Positions 1-8,153 of a stretch of DNA of 64,000 bases are shown here, piece by piece. Below the pieces are notes generated by a model. That model saw only the letters and a program-made list of their open reading frames with translations, searched no databases and had not been told where the DNA came from. The stretch is taken from positions 62,001-126,000 of the forward strand of contig SHZF01000007.1 of assembly GCA_009692425.1 (NCBI GenBank). Direction: 5' to 3'. A program made the position numbers and the translations under genes. Every line of letters starts with the position of its first letter. Positions within the stretch are counted from its first letter, which is position 1. Origin of the DNA: Myxococcales bacterium. Lineage in GTDB: Bacteria; Myxococcota_A; UBA9042.

Positions 1-1089
1 GGCCAGGTGCTCGCATATCCGCCGTTCCCGACGTCGTTCGCGTGGGCCATGACGCTTTTCACGGTTCCGCTGACGCTGCTGGCCGTGTTTGCGCTCGGGT
101 TCGCGGTCGTGCATCGGCCACGCACGCTGCCCGACGCGCTGCGGCGACTGCTCCGGCTCCCGGAGCCCGCCTTGAGCGACATTCGCGGCCCGCCCCCGAC
201 GGCCCTGCGCGCACCATCGGCCCAGACCGGAGCCCGCCGCCGCAAACAGAGCTCTCATTACCTGACCGCATGGACGCGCATGGACGCCTTCGACGCCGTG
301 GGGCGCACCGCCGAATTGCGCGCGCACGACCGACTGGTGCTGCTCAGCGTGCTGTGGCCGCTCGCGCTGATTTCGTTGCCCGGCACGCCGATTTTCGGGG
401 GCACGAAGCACTGGATGTCCGCGTTCCCGTTCATGCTCGTGCTCGGCGCACGCGGGCTCGACTGGGTACTGCGGACACTGGAAGACGCGATCGCGCCGCC
501 CCAACACCTCGACCCGCAATTCAACCCCACTGGCACCGAGGCAGCGCTCGCACGCATGGGCGTGATCAGGGTCGAGGGCGCGGCGGCCCCCGGCTGGTTC
601 CGCGCAAGGCTCTGCCCGGCCGTGCTGACCCTGGTGCTGGTCGGGCTCGTGCTGGTCCCAGCGGCGGTGGCGACGGCCGACGTGCATCCGCATGGCAGCG
701 CCTACTACAACGAACTGGTGGGCGGCCTGCCCGGTGCGGCGGAACGCGACATGCAGCGCCAGTTTTGGGGCGGCACGACCCGCGAGGGTCTCGAGGAGAT
801 CAACCGCCGGGCGCCCCGTGGCGCGTCGGTCTGGTTCCACAAAAGCGCGTGGGGCGCGTACCAGATGTATGTGCGCGAGGGGTGGCTCCGCCACGACCTG
901 CGCTACTCCGGGGGACCGGAAGGCACGCAATTGGGGCTCTACCACCACCAGCGCGACCACGACGACTACGAGTTGGAGGCCCAGCGCGAGTGGGGCACGC
1001 GGGCGCCCGTGTGGCAGGCGGATCGCGATGGGGTGGCGCTGCTCTCCGTCTACGAGCGCCCGCTGCCGCCCAGCAGCGCCGGGCGTTGA
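1..1089 (+). CDS. GT39-type membrane glycosyltransferase, C-terminal part (partial)
   Basis: The reading frame is open to the left edge, so only the last 362 residues are seen. Hydrophobic segments lie near the start (about residues 14-35), near 115-160 and near 205-225. The ordering 'GTKHWMSAFPF' and then 'HPHGSAYYNELVGGLPGA' with 'FWGG' resembles the last membrane helices and the C-terminal periplasmic domain of GT39 (dolichyl-phosphate-mannose mannosyltransferase-like) proteins. Such enzymes move a sugar from a lipid-phosphate donor to an acceptor on the outer face of the inner membrane. The catalytic N-terminal loop is outside the window, so donor and acceptor are unknown. A GTG at 7 is possible but is unlikely to be the true start. 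The barrel gene lies 125 nt downstream on the same strand. Confidence 0.65.
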   Translation, partial: GQVLAYPPFPTSFAWAMTLFTVPLTLLAVFALGFAVVHRPRTLPDALRRLLRLPEPALSDIRGPPPTALRAPSAQTGARRRKQSSHYLTAWTRMDAFDAVGRTAELRAHDRLVLLSVLWPLALISLPGTPIFGGTKHWMSAFPFMLVLGARGLDWVLRTLEDAIAPPQHLDPQFNPTGTEAALARMGVIRVEGAAAPGWFRARLCPAVLTLVLVGLVLVPAAVATADVHPHGSAYYNELVGGLPGAAERDMQRQFWGGTTREGLEEINRRAPRGASVWFHKSAWGAYQMYVREGWLRHDLRYSGGPEGTQLGLYHHQRDHDDYELEAQREWGTRAPVWQADRDGVALLSVYERPLPPSSAGR

Positions 1090-1214
1090 AGCCAGACGCC
1101 CCTGCCCGTACACTCGCGCGCCCTGCGCCGCAGCCAGCCCGGCCGCGCGCGGAGTCTGCGGAGCCGCTCTTGCCCCTGCCGAACCCGACACGCCACTGCG
1201 CTTGGTCCACCCAG

Positions 1215-2855
1215 ATGGTCGACTGCGTGCTTGCCGTGGCCGTGCTGGCGGCAGGGACCCTGAGCCCGGGCCGTGGCAGCGCGCTCACGCCAGCACCGGC
1301 GTCGGCGAGCCCGCCAGCCCCGTTCGAGGCCGCGCCGGTACTCGACGAGGGCGCGCCGACTGCCCATCCTTTGGTGTCGCTGCAATGGGCCGGCGACCTG
1401 CGCGTGCGCGGCGAGCGCTGGTCCGGCGTGCGGTGGTCGCTGGGCAACCCGGGTCCGCTGCACCCGCTGCTGCGCCACGGCGCGGCCACGTCCGGCTTGT
1501 CTGACGGCAGCGCGGTCCACACGACAGACCTGCGCCTGCGCCTGGAGCCGACGCTGCACGTCGCCGAATGGTCGCAGGTTCACGCCCAGTTGGACCTCGG
1601 CCTTGGCGCCGGCGTTCCGCTGGGCGGCGACACAGCGACCTTCCTGGGCGGCAGCGCGCAAGGCGACGTGGGCAGCGAGACCGGCGCGGCCCCCGTGCGC
1701 GGCGGCTTCGGCGTGCGACGCTTGTGGCTGACCGCCAAACTGATCGGCATGGCCGACCTCGAGTTGGGACGCACCCCGGACCACTTCGGCATGGGGCTCG
1801 TGCGCAACGCAGGCGGCGGCTTTGACGGGGATTTCCAGAGCGATGTCGATCGGATCGCACTGCAGGCCGAACTGTTCGGCTTCCAGTTCAAGGTGGCGCG
1901 CGACTGGCTGGCTGGCTGGCTGCCGGAGCCCGCCTCGGCTCCGGGCGGCGTCGCCATGCCGCTGCAAGACTCCGCCGACGTGGTGCGCTGGGTCTTCGAG
2001 GCCGGCGGCGACCGACCCGCGACCGATCGGGGCCTGCGCTGGGGAGCCGCGTTGCTGTACACGACGCAAGAAGTCGGGCACCTGCTCGAGCACGTCGCGC
2101 CTGACGCGGCCCAGGGCGCCCAGGGCGAGTGCCTCGCCAGCGGCCGTTCGGTCGACCCCTCGTGCCAGGGACTGCTGCCGCGCACAGCACGCTTTTTCAC
2201 GAGCCAGGGTGCGCTCGACTGGAAGCTCGGGCGCCTGCACGCCGAACTCGAAGCCGCGTTCGTGTACGGCACGGTCGGCATCACCGATGAGCGGCGCGAG
2301 ACGGCGAGTGCAAAGTCGTGGCTGTCGGGCGGGGCCGCAGGGCGGCTGGCGTGGCGCGAACACCGGCGCGAATTGCGGCTCGACGCGGGGTTTGCCACCG
2401 GCGAGAATTCGGGCGGCTTCGGCGTGCTCGACACCAACAACTTCCGCACCGGTCCCGGCCAGGACGACCCCCAGCGCGCCACGATGACCGGCTTTCGTTT
2501 CCACCGGGGCTTGCGCGTCGATGGGCTGCTTTTCCGCGACTTGATCGGGTCCGTGGCCAATGCCGTGTACGCGCGCCCTGCGCTGCGCTGGCACCTGCAC
2601 GAAGGCGCAGCCGGCGACGGGCTGTGGGTGGAACCCGCCGTGCTGATGGCGGTCGCAGCGAGCCCCGAAGCGACGCCGGGCAGGGCGCGCTGGCTCGGCG
2701 TGGAGCCTGAATTCACCGCACGCTGGCGGGCAGGCACGACGGAACTGGGCCTGCGCGCCACGTTCCTGTTGCCGGGCGGTGCGCTGGCGGCCGAAGACGG
2801 CAGTGCGGCGCAGGCCGCGTGGCGCGTCGAAGCGGGCTGGCGCGCCACCTGGTAG
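1215..2855 (+). CDS. Probable outer-membrane beta-barrel protein, TIGR04551-like
   Basis: The predicted protein has 546 residues. I chose ATG 1215 because it gives a short hydrophobic signal peptide (VDCVLAVAVLAAG) followed by a Pro/Ala-rich stretch; the frame stays open upstream without coding character. The mature part has alternating strands rich in R/L/E/W and ends in a tryptophan (RATW), as barrel proteins recognised by the Bam machinery often do. A central block reading 'LELGRTPDHFGMGLVRN', then 'FDGDFQSDVDRI', resembles the TIGR04551 family of myxobacterial outer-membrane proteins; this is from memory and not searched. Substrate or ligand is unknown. It is the first of three consecutive rightward genes ending in a C-terminal Trp. 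Confidence 0.6.
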   Translation: MVDCVLAVAVLAAGTLSPGRGSALTPAPASASPPAPFEAAPVLDEGAPTAHPLVSLQWAGDLRVRGERWSGVRWSLGNPGPLHPLLRHGAATSGLSDGSAVHTTDLRLRLEPTLHVAEWSQVHAQLDLGLGAGVPLGGDTATFLGGSAQGDVGSETGAAPVRGGFGVRRLWLTAKLIGMADLELGRTPDHFGMGLVRNAGGGFDGDFQSDVDRIALQAELFGFQFKVARDWLAGWLPEPASAPGGVAMPLQDSADVVRWVFEAGGDRPATDRGLRWGAALLYTTQEVGHLLEHVAPDAAQGAQGECLASGRSVDPSCQGLLPRTARFFTSQGALDWKLGRLHAELEAAFVYGTVGITDERRETASAKSWLSGGAAGRLAWREHRRELRLDAGFATGENSGGFGVLDTNNFRTGPGQDDPQRATMTGFRFHRGLRVDGLLFRDLIGSVANAVYARPALRWHLHEGAAGDGLWVEPAVLMAVAASPEATPGRARWLGVEPEFTARWRAGTTELGLRATFLLPGGALAAEDGSAAQAAWRVEAGWRATW

Positions 2856-2937
2856 GGCCTCATTCCCTTCAAGCGATGAGGTTGGTAGACTGCACGCGCC
2901 CTGGGCACCGCTGCCGGGGAACCGGAGTTTCCGCGCC

Positions 2938-3801
2938 ATGCGCAGCCCCCCCTTGCTTGGCCCCACCGCGCTGACGGATGCACCCTTGCGCGCGCGGCGC
3001 CGTCCCTTCGCCTGGGCCTGTACGCTTGCCTGCGCCGTGTTCGGCACCGCATCCGTGGCAGGGGCCCAGCCGGTGGGTCCCGCGCCTGAGCGCCCGACGT
3101 CTGCAACCGCGACCGACCCCGCTGCAGTGCCGCCGTACCAGCCGCCCCCCATGGCGGTAGCGCCACTGCCCGTGCGCGAGCCACCCGCCGCACACGCACC
3201 GCAACTCCCTGCGGGTGCATTGAGTGTCGGTGGCGCCGCCGATCCCGAGCCGACGCGGGGCCAGAACAACGTCCACGGCTTGGGATTCTCGGCGAGCTAT
3301 TCGTCGGGCTCCGGCTTCACCTACCGGCGCTACTTCGGCGACACTGCGGTGCAGTTCGCAGGTTTGGCGGTCATCCAGAACCGCGGCGACGATGCGTGGA
3401 TTCTCGCCGGCATCGGCGCCACGCAGTACCTGCTCGTGTGGCACCAACCCAACTCGCGCGGCCTGCTGCCGGCCGTGACCGCGCTGCGCCTGACGGGCGG
3501 CACGTCGGTGTTTCACGACGCCACGAGTACGCAGAACTTCGTTCCGGTCAAGGAGGCGTGCGCGGAGCCGTTCGACTTGGTGGCGTGCCCCGTCGATGCG
3601 GTGCCGACGACGACGAAGCGGACGATGGCGAACCTCGGCGTCGGCATCGGCTTCGAATTTGGCGGCGTCATGCGGTCGGGATTTTCGTTGTCGCTCGACC
3701 TGCTGCTGACGGCCGCGTTCAAGTTGACGGCGACGGACAGCCGGCGTGGCCTCGCCTTCATCTATCCGCTGCCGCAAATGGCGCTGATCTACAACTGGTA
3801 G
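2938..3801 (+). CDS. Outer-membrane beta-barrel-like protein, paralogue 1
   Basis: The protein has 287 residues. ATG 2938 gives a basic N-region, a hydrophobic core (FAWACTLACAVFGTASVAGA) and a likely cleavage after AGA. A Pro-rich linker (about residues 45-100) leads to a small predicted barrel that begins 'NNVHGLGFSASY' and ends 'ALIYNW'. The barrel part aligns by eye with the next gene: both have HGLGF, a 'YRRYFG/YRNYLG' block, 'ATALRL/ATALRV', 'GFEFGGVMRSGFS/GFEFGAVMRPGFS', 'YPLP' and a final W. This looks like a tandem duplication, with this copy carrying the extra Pro-rich linker. The function is not recognised; an envelope role is inferred from the signal peptide and terminal Trp. Confidence 0.65.
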   Translation: MRSPPLLGPTALTDAPLRARRRPFAWACTLACAVFGTASVAGAQPVGPAPERPTSATATDPAAVPPYQPPPMAVAPLPVREPPAAHAPQLPAGALSVGGAADPEPTRGQNNVHGLGFSASYSSGSGFTYRRYFGDTAVQFAGLAVIQNRGDDAWILAGIGATQYLLVWHQPNSRGLLPAVTALRLTGGTSVFHDATSTQNFVPVKEACAEPFDLVACPVDAVPTTTKRTMANLGVGIGFEFGGVMRSGFSLSLDLLLTAAFKLTATDSRRGLAFIYPLPQMALIYNW

Positions 3802-3831
3802 CTGACCGACAACCGGTTGGGGGAGCCCCGC

Positions 3832-4467
3832 ATGCACGGCATCCACTGCACTCCGCGCGGCATCGCGATCGGCTTGGCGCTCGCGCTTGGGATCACGCTG
3901 GCGGGCGGCGCGGCACACGCCGGCGGCGTCATCAAGGGCCACGAACAGACGTTACAGCGCAACCGCCACGGCCTCGGCTTTATCGCGGGCGTCGATGGCA
4001 CGTTGGGCTTCGCGTACCGCAACTACCTGGGCAACTCGGCGATCCAGATCAACGCGCTGCCCTTGTTTGCCGACTACGGCGACTATCTGTCGGTGCGCCT
4101 CGGCGCACAGGTCATCAATTACATGCTCGTATGGTCGCGCGGCCAGGGCATGGCGGTCGTGCCGGGGGCCACGGCGCTGCGGGTCGTCGGCGCGTACGGT
4201 TTGTACCTGTCGCGCGACCAGACGGCCAACGTCAACGTGGCGCCGGAAAACTGCAAGACGGTGCAGTGCCAGAAGATCACCGAACCGGGCAAGGGAGCGG
4301 TCGAGACTTGGCATTCGCTTGCGGCGGGTTTTGGCTTCGAGTTCGGCGCCGTCATGCGGCCGGGGTTTTCGATAGCGCTCGATCTGCTGATGACGCTGCG
4401 CTGGGACCGCGATGGCTTCTATGGGGCCTACCCGCTGCCGTCCGGCGCACTCACGTATTCGTGGTAG
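3832..4467 (+). CDS. Outer-membrane beta-barrel-like protein, paralogue 2
   Basis: The protein has 211 residues. The frame opens at TTG 3817, but GGGGAG at 3819-3824 lies seven bases before ATG 3832, so ATG 3832 is chosen. It yields a clear signal peptide (IAIGLALALGITLAGGAAHA). The mature protein is nearly all barrel-like sequence and ends 'ALTYSW'. It is a paralogue of the preceding gene, 30 nt upstream, without that protein's Pro-rich linker. Two cysteines (in ENCKTVQCQK) could form a disulfide in a loop. The last 17 nt overlap the 3' end of aroE on the other strand. The function is not recognised. Confidence 0.68.
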   Translation: MHGIHCTPRGIAIGLALALGITLAGGAAHAGGVIKGHEQTLQRNRHGLGFIAGVDGTLGFAYRNYLGNSAIQINALPLFADYGDYLSVRLGAQVINYMLVWSRGQGMAVVPGATALRVVGAYGLYLSRDQTANVNVAPENCKTVQCQKITEPGKGAVETWHSLAAGFGFEFGAVMRPGFSIALDLLMTLRWDRDGFYGAYPLPSGALTYSW

Positions 4468-5347
4468 GCGGGCCGAACGCGGCGACCGCCAGCGCGCGCC
4501 GATCGATGGCGTGACCTGTCCACCACCCGAAGCTGCGCGCGGCCTGCGCGACCAGCATCGCCCGGCCAAACCGGTTCAGCACGCGGTCGGCGAGCCACGG
4601 CGCGGCAGCCCGCTCGAACGCCGTGGGCCCGGCCGGCGCATAGACCAAGTCGGCCGCCCGCACGCCGCGTCGAGCCCAGGCGGCCCAGGGCAACCAGGCG
4701 AACGGATCCGGTTCGAGCGCCGCCGCGCCCAGGTGACCGATGGCGGTGGCGTGGATGCACAGATCGACTGTGTGGAGCGACGCCGCCTGGCCCCACGCGA
4801 CCGCGCCGATTGCGGTGGTCGACCCGGCGGAGCGGACGCGCTGCACCAGTTCGGCGGCTGCTGCGTTGCGGCGTGCGGTAACGAACACACGGTCCACCGC
4901 TCCCGGGCCAGCCAACGCTTGCGCAGCCGCCGTGGCAGCGCCACCGGAGCCGACGATCAGGATGCGCGCACCCGCAGGGTCGGCACCGGCATCGCCGAGC
5001 GCGTCGAGCAAGCCGGGGCCGTCGAGGTCGATGCCCTCGAGCGCGCCGTCGTTGCGGCGGCGCAAGGCGTTGACGCTGAAGCGCGCGCCTTCGGCAGCGG
5101 GTTCACAACGCGCGGCGGCCCACGCCTTCCACGGCATCGTGACGTTCAGTCCATCGAGGCTCTCGCGGCGAACGCGCTCGCAGACCGCCGTGGCGGCTTC
5201 GCCATCGGCGGCGTCGCAGCATTCGTAGGAGACGCCGAGGCCGGCCAGCCTGCCTGCCGCAGCGTGCAGTTGCGGCGACAGCGAAGCGGCAACGGGGTGG
5301 CCCAGCAGACCGAACCGCCAGGTCGTGAAGCCCGCCCCGGACTTCAC
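4451..5347 (-). CDS. aroE: Shikimate dehydrogenase (AroE-type)
   Basis: AroE reduces 3-dehydroshikimate to shikimate with NADPH in the cytoplasmic chorismate pathway. The 298-residue protein has the expected order: an N-terminal substrate domain with SLSP (residues 22-25), 'GLNVTMPWK' with catalytic Lys74, 'GIDLDG' with Asp109, a nucleotide loop 'VGSGGAATAAAQAL', 'ATAIG', and a C-terminal 'FGRAMLVAQAARSF'. GTG 5347 overlaps the ribF stop by four bases (GTGA), implying translational coupling. Oddities: the usual His before SLSP is Ala, and the usual N-T-D of the second substrate motif reads D-L-D. Lys and Asp are kept, so activity is likely, but the substrate may differ. aroC lies about 28 kb away. 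Confidence 0.85.
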   Translation of the reverse strand: MKSGAGFTTWRFGLLGHPVAASLSPQLHAAAGRLAGLGVSYECCDAADGEAATAVCERVRRESLDGLNVTMPWKAWAAARCEPAAEGARFSVNALRRRNDGALEGIDLDGPGLLDALGDAGADPAGARILIVGSGGAATAAAQALAGPGAVDRVFVTARRNAAAAELVQRVRSAGSTTAIGAVAWGQAASLHTVDLCIHATAIGHLGAAALEPDPFAWLPWAAWARRGVRAADLVYAPAGPTAFERAAAPWLADRVLNRFGRAMLVAQAARSFGWWTGHAIDRRALAVAAFGPPTTNT

Positions 5348-6336
5348 GGTCCGGAGTGCGGCGCGGGTACGAGACCGAGCGCCTTCCGGGCGGCCGCGGT
5401 GTCGCGACCGATCTGGCTGCGCAGGCCGTCGAGGCTGTCGAACCGAACCTCGGCTCGCAGGCGTTCGACGAGGTGCAGGACCGCGGCGCAGCCGTACAGG
5501 TCTCCGGAAAAATCCAACACGTGGGCCTCGACGCGGAGGGCGTCCGCACCGAACGTGGGCCGCACGCCGAGATTGGCCACGGCCGGATGCAGGGCGCCCC
5601 CGACCTCGAGCCGGGCCGCGTAGACACCGTGGGCCGGAACGACCTGGCCGTGGACGTCGAGGTTCGCCGTCGGGAAGCCCAGGGTGCGCCCGCGCCGGTC
5701 GCCGGCGACGACCGTGCCGCGCAGCGCATACAGACGGCCGAGCATGCGCGCCGCATGGGCTACCTCGCCCCCAGCCACCGCGGTGCGGATGCGCGACGAC
5801 GAAACCGCGAGGCCCTCGAATTCGACGCCCGCACACGTCTGCACGCTCCCGCCGACCTGGGCCAGTTCGGCGCCCAGCAGCGCGAGGTCGCCTGCACCCC
5901 CATGGCCGAAGCGGACGCCCGGCCCGGCGACGACGGCCCGCACGCCCAACCGCTCGCACAACACCTCGCGCACGAACCACGTGGGGGTGCGCGCCGCGAG
6001 CAGCGCATCGAACGGAAGGACCAGCACCCGATCGACGCCGCAATCAGCCAGCAGCGCCAGGCGTTGCGCCAGTGGATCCAGGGCGAGCGGCGCACGGTCC
6101 GGCTGCAGCACACGAAGCGGGTGTGGGTCGAAGGTCACGACCGCAGCAGGCCCGCCCAGGTCGCGTGCGACTGCGACGACGACGTCCAATAGCGCGCGGT
6201 GGCCCAGGTGGACGCCGTCGAAGTTGCCGAATGCGGCGGCAGTGGGCAGCGCAGGCACAGGCAGCGACTCGGTCGAGGCGAAAACGAGCACGCAGCAGAC
6301 CTCACTGGCGCGCGGACGCCGGGGCCGGGATGGCAC
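5344..6336 (-). CDS. ribF: Bifunctional riboflavin kinase/FAD synthetase
   Basis: RibF phosphorylates riboflavin to FMN and adenylates FMN to FAD. The 330-residue protein has the FAD synthetase domain first, with 'FGNFDGVHLGH' near residue 40 and 'SSSRIRTAVAGGEV' near 195. The C-terminal flavokinase domain follows, with 'GRTLGFPTANLD', 'GVYAA', 'ANLGVRPTFG' and 'VEAHVLDFSGDLYG'. The start used is GTG 6336. A start 12-17 codons later would still leave the first motif intact, so the exact N-terminus is uncertain. It is the first gene of a leftward pair with aroE and is divergent from the PHP-like gene across 449 bp. Confidence 0.92.
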   Translation of the reverse strand: MPSRPRRPRASEVCCVLVFASTESLPVPALPTAAAFGNFDGVHLGHRALLDVVVAVARDLGGPAAVVTFDPHPLRVLQPDRAPLALDPLAQRLALLADCGVDRVLVLPFDALLAARTPTWFVREVLCERLGVRAVVAGPGVRFGHGGAGDLALLGAELAQVGGSVQTCAGVEFEGLAVSSSRIRTAVAGGEVAHAARMLGRLYALRGTVVAGDRRGRTLGFPTANLDVHGQVVPAHGVYAARLEVGGALHPAVANLGVRPTFGADALRVEAHVLDFSGDLYGCAAVLHLVERLRAEVRFDSLDGLRSQIGRDTAAARKALGLVPAPHSGP

Positions 6337-6785
6337 CGCACGAGTTCCCGCTTGTCAACGCGGGGCGCTCAGAGAGGCTCAGAGAGGGCAAGAGGGCGCG
6401 CGGCGCCCCCAAGAGAACGATCTACCTAGAGGGGCGGGCGCTGCACAATGGCCGGTTTTGGGGCTTTTGCACGGGCTTCCGCTTTGCTATGCTGGAGGCC
6501 ACCGGTGGGTCGCATGTTCGCCCTGCCGGACCGCGGTCTCAGGGCCGCACCCGCTCCCTGCGGCTGCTCACCCGCCCCTGCTGCCCAGCCGCCCGTGCAC
6601 CCCGTCGAGGTTCGGCCGGGGTGCGGTGGCTCAGTTGGTCGGGGCGCCATCGGGCAGGCGGGAGCCAGCGGCGCCGTTGGCGAGTCGCCCACGGATACCT
6701 CGCATGCCTCCGGTACTGGCCGGGGTGTGAGGCGCGGGAACAGCGAGTCCCCGGTGCCAAGCCGGGTCGACTGCCAGGAGCATCT
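6337..6785. other. Divergent intergenic region with hairpin-rich leader
   Basis: These 449 bp separate leftward ribF from the rightward PHP-like gene. No convincing gene was found. A weak promoter-like pair precedes about 290 nt of leader. The leader holds a perfect 8-bp stem (6597-6604 with 6617-6624, 12-nt loop), a possible 6-bp long-range pairing (6627-6632 with 6662-6667) and a 5-bp hairpin just before the ribosome binding site (6750-6754 with 6762-6766). No known riboswitch consensus was recognised. Hairpins arise easily by chance at this GC content. Confidence 0.4.
6467..6493 (+). promoter_or_regulatory. Weak sigma-70-like promoter candidate for the PHP-like gene
   Basis: TTGCAC (6467-6472) and TATGCT (6488-6493) are separated by 15 bp, shorter than the usual 16-18. 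It lies in the least GC-rich part of the divergent region. If real, it produces a 5' leader of about 290 nt. Confidence 0.25.
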
Positions 6786-8147
6786 GTGACGCCCGCCCTG
6801 ATCGATCTGCACGTGAAGCCCGTGCTCAATGAAATCGGCCACCATGACATCGAACTGATCGCCGTGCAGGCGCGCGACCGCGGCATCGACGGCGTGGTCG
6901 TCATCGCGGCGAACGAGGCGGTCAACCTGGGCGACACGCGCGAGGTCAGCGCCGCGACGGGCGTCCATCTGTTCGCGGGCGTCGAGGTGGAGACCGAGAG
7001 TGGGCGACTGCTGTGCTACCCGCGCACGATCGACGACTGGTTCTTGTGCGAGGAATGGCGCAGTGTCGAGCACACCAACGGTGCGGGCCCGACGCGCTAC
7101 GATTCCGCCGGGATCGTGCGGGCGTTCACGGAGCGCGGCGGCGCCGTGGTCGGCGTGCCGCTGCGCACTGACGCGGAAGGCATCGGCCCGCTGGTGCCAG
7201 GCGTGTCGGCCTTGCTCGTCACCGATGGTGCGTCGGGCGTCGATGATCGGGCTGTGCGCGTGGCATTCGAGAATCGCGTGGCATGTGTCGGGGGCTCGGT
7301 CGGTGTGCCGGGCGACGATCGTTTTGGCGCGGTGGCGACGGTATTCGCTGCGCCGCCGACGTCGCAGGAGTCCATGGTCGAAGGCCTGCGATCGGGCCGG
7401 GTCTGGCCGGCGGAGATTGGCGCCAGTTGGGCGGTCGCCGCGCCGGTCGCGCGCAAGCCGGAACGACCTCGCGCAGACCTGAAGTCCGATGCGCGCGGCG
7501 ACGACCGCCGAGACGTCGCACGTGCCGAGGTCCGTACAGACGGGCGCGACGGCGTGCGGCCAGACGGGCGCACAGATGGGCGTACAGACGGGCGCGACAG
7601 CGTCCGACCGGACGGGCGTACAGACGGGCGCGGGAACGAACTCGCGGACGCTGCGCCGCGCCCACCCTTTTCACGTGCCGTACGCGAGCCACCCCGCCCC
7701 TCGCGCTACGACGGCTTTGATCGACCCGGCGACAACCGCGGCAACCGCTTGAACCGCGACGAGTTGCAGCGCCGCATTCCGATGGCGGTGCCGGACGACG
7801 GTCAGCCGTCGATCGATCCGATTGCGGTCATGTATGGGGTCGAGCGCCGCGCGCACCGACTGCAGCGCATGAGCGACGATGAATTGGACCGCATCAACGG
7901 CAACCGCGCCCGCGGCCCAGACCCGAACGTCATGGCAATGCCATCTTTCGAGGAGTTGCGCCCGGACCGCGGCAACCTCCAGGCCCTGCTCGGCCGGGCC
8001 GACGAGGAAGACGGCGACGTCGCCGACAGCGTATCGCTGCGTTTCGCGCTGGCCCACTACAACCAGACGTTGGGCCAGTTGTCGCTGCAGCACCTGCCCG
8101 GCGGTGGGCGGCCCCAACGCAACGGCGGTCGGCGGCGCCGCCACTGA
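6786..8147 (+). CDS. PHP-like protein with DGR-repeat linker
   Basis: The protein has 453 residues. GTG 6786 is preceded by AGGAG (6776-6780) at a spacing of five bases. Residues 1-215 resemble a PHP-type metal-dependent phosphoesterase fold: it opens 'LIDLHVKP', continues 'ARDRGIDGVVVIAANEA', and has 'GVHLFAGVEVETESGRLLCYPR'. In typical PHP proteins the first motif is DLHxH; here the second His is Lys11, so metal binding may be altered or lost. Residues about 250-282 are a low-complexity run of TDGR/RPDGR units, part of a disordered basic/acidic linker (220-315). The C-terminal 130 residues form a predicted helical region of no recognised family. The exact activity is unknown. Confidence 0.6.
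   Translation: MTPALIDLHVKPVLNEIGHHDIELIAVQARDRGIDGVVVIAANEAVNLGDTREVSAATGVHLFAGVEVETESGRLLCYPRTIDDWFLCEEWRSVEHTNGAGPTRYDSAGIVRAFTERGGAVVGVPLRTDAEGIGPLVPGVSALLVTDGASGVDDRAVRVAFENRVACVGGSVGVPGDDRFGAVATVFAAPPTSQESMVEGLRSGRVWPAEIGASWAVAAPVARKPERPRADLKSDARGDDRRDVARAEVRTDGRDGVRPDGRTDGRTDGRDSVRPDGRTDGRGNELADAAPRPPFSRAVREPPRPSRYDGFDRPGDNRGNRLNRDELQRRIPMAVPDDGQPSIDPIAVMYGVERRAHRLQRMSDDELDRINGNRARGPDPNVMAMPSFEELRPDRGNLQALLGRADEEDGDVADSVSLRFALAHYNQTLGQLSLQHLPGGGRPQRNGGRRRRH
7534..7633 (+). repeat. Imperfect tandem repeat encoding TDGR units
   Basis: Near-identical 11-12 base units of the form 'acagacgggcg' recur about six times, interspersed with variant units encoding DGVRP/DSVRP. All stay in frame within the PHP-like gene. 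Such repeats can change copy number by slippage without breaking the frame. Confidence 0.75.
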
Positions 8148-8153
8148 GCGCAG

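Noticed and set aside
1-6. GTG at position 7 as a true start of the first gene
   Set aside because: The reading frame is open to the window edge and the N-terminal catalytic part of a GT39 protein is missing, so the gene is truncated by the window.
6628-6642. Sequence GGCTCAGTTGGTCGG looks like a tRNA D-arm
   Set aside because: No anticodon arm, T-arm with GTTC in position or acceptor stem at the right spacing was found, so it is not a tRNA gene.
6597-6785. Cobalamin, TPP or glycine riboswitch in the leader
   Set aside because: No match to the conserved cores (B12 box, CTGAGA, GGARAGA) was seen.
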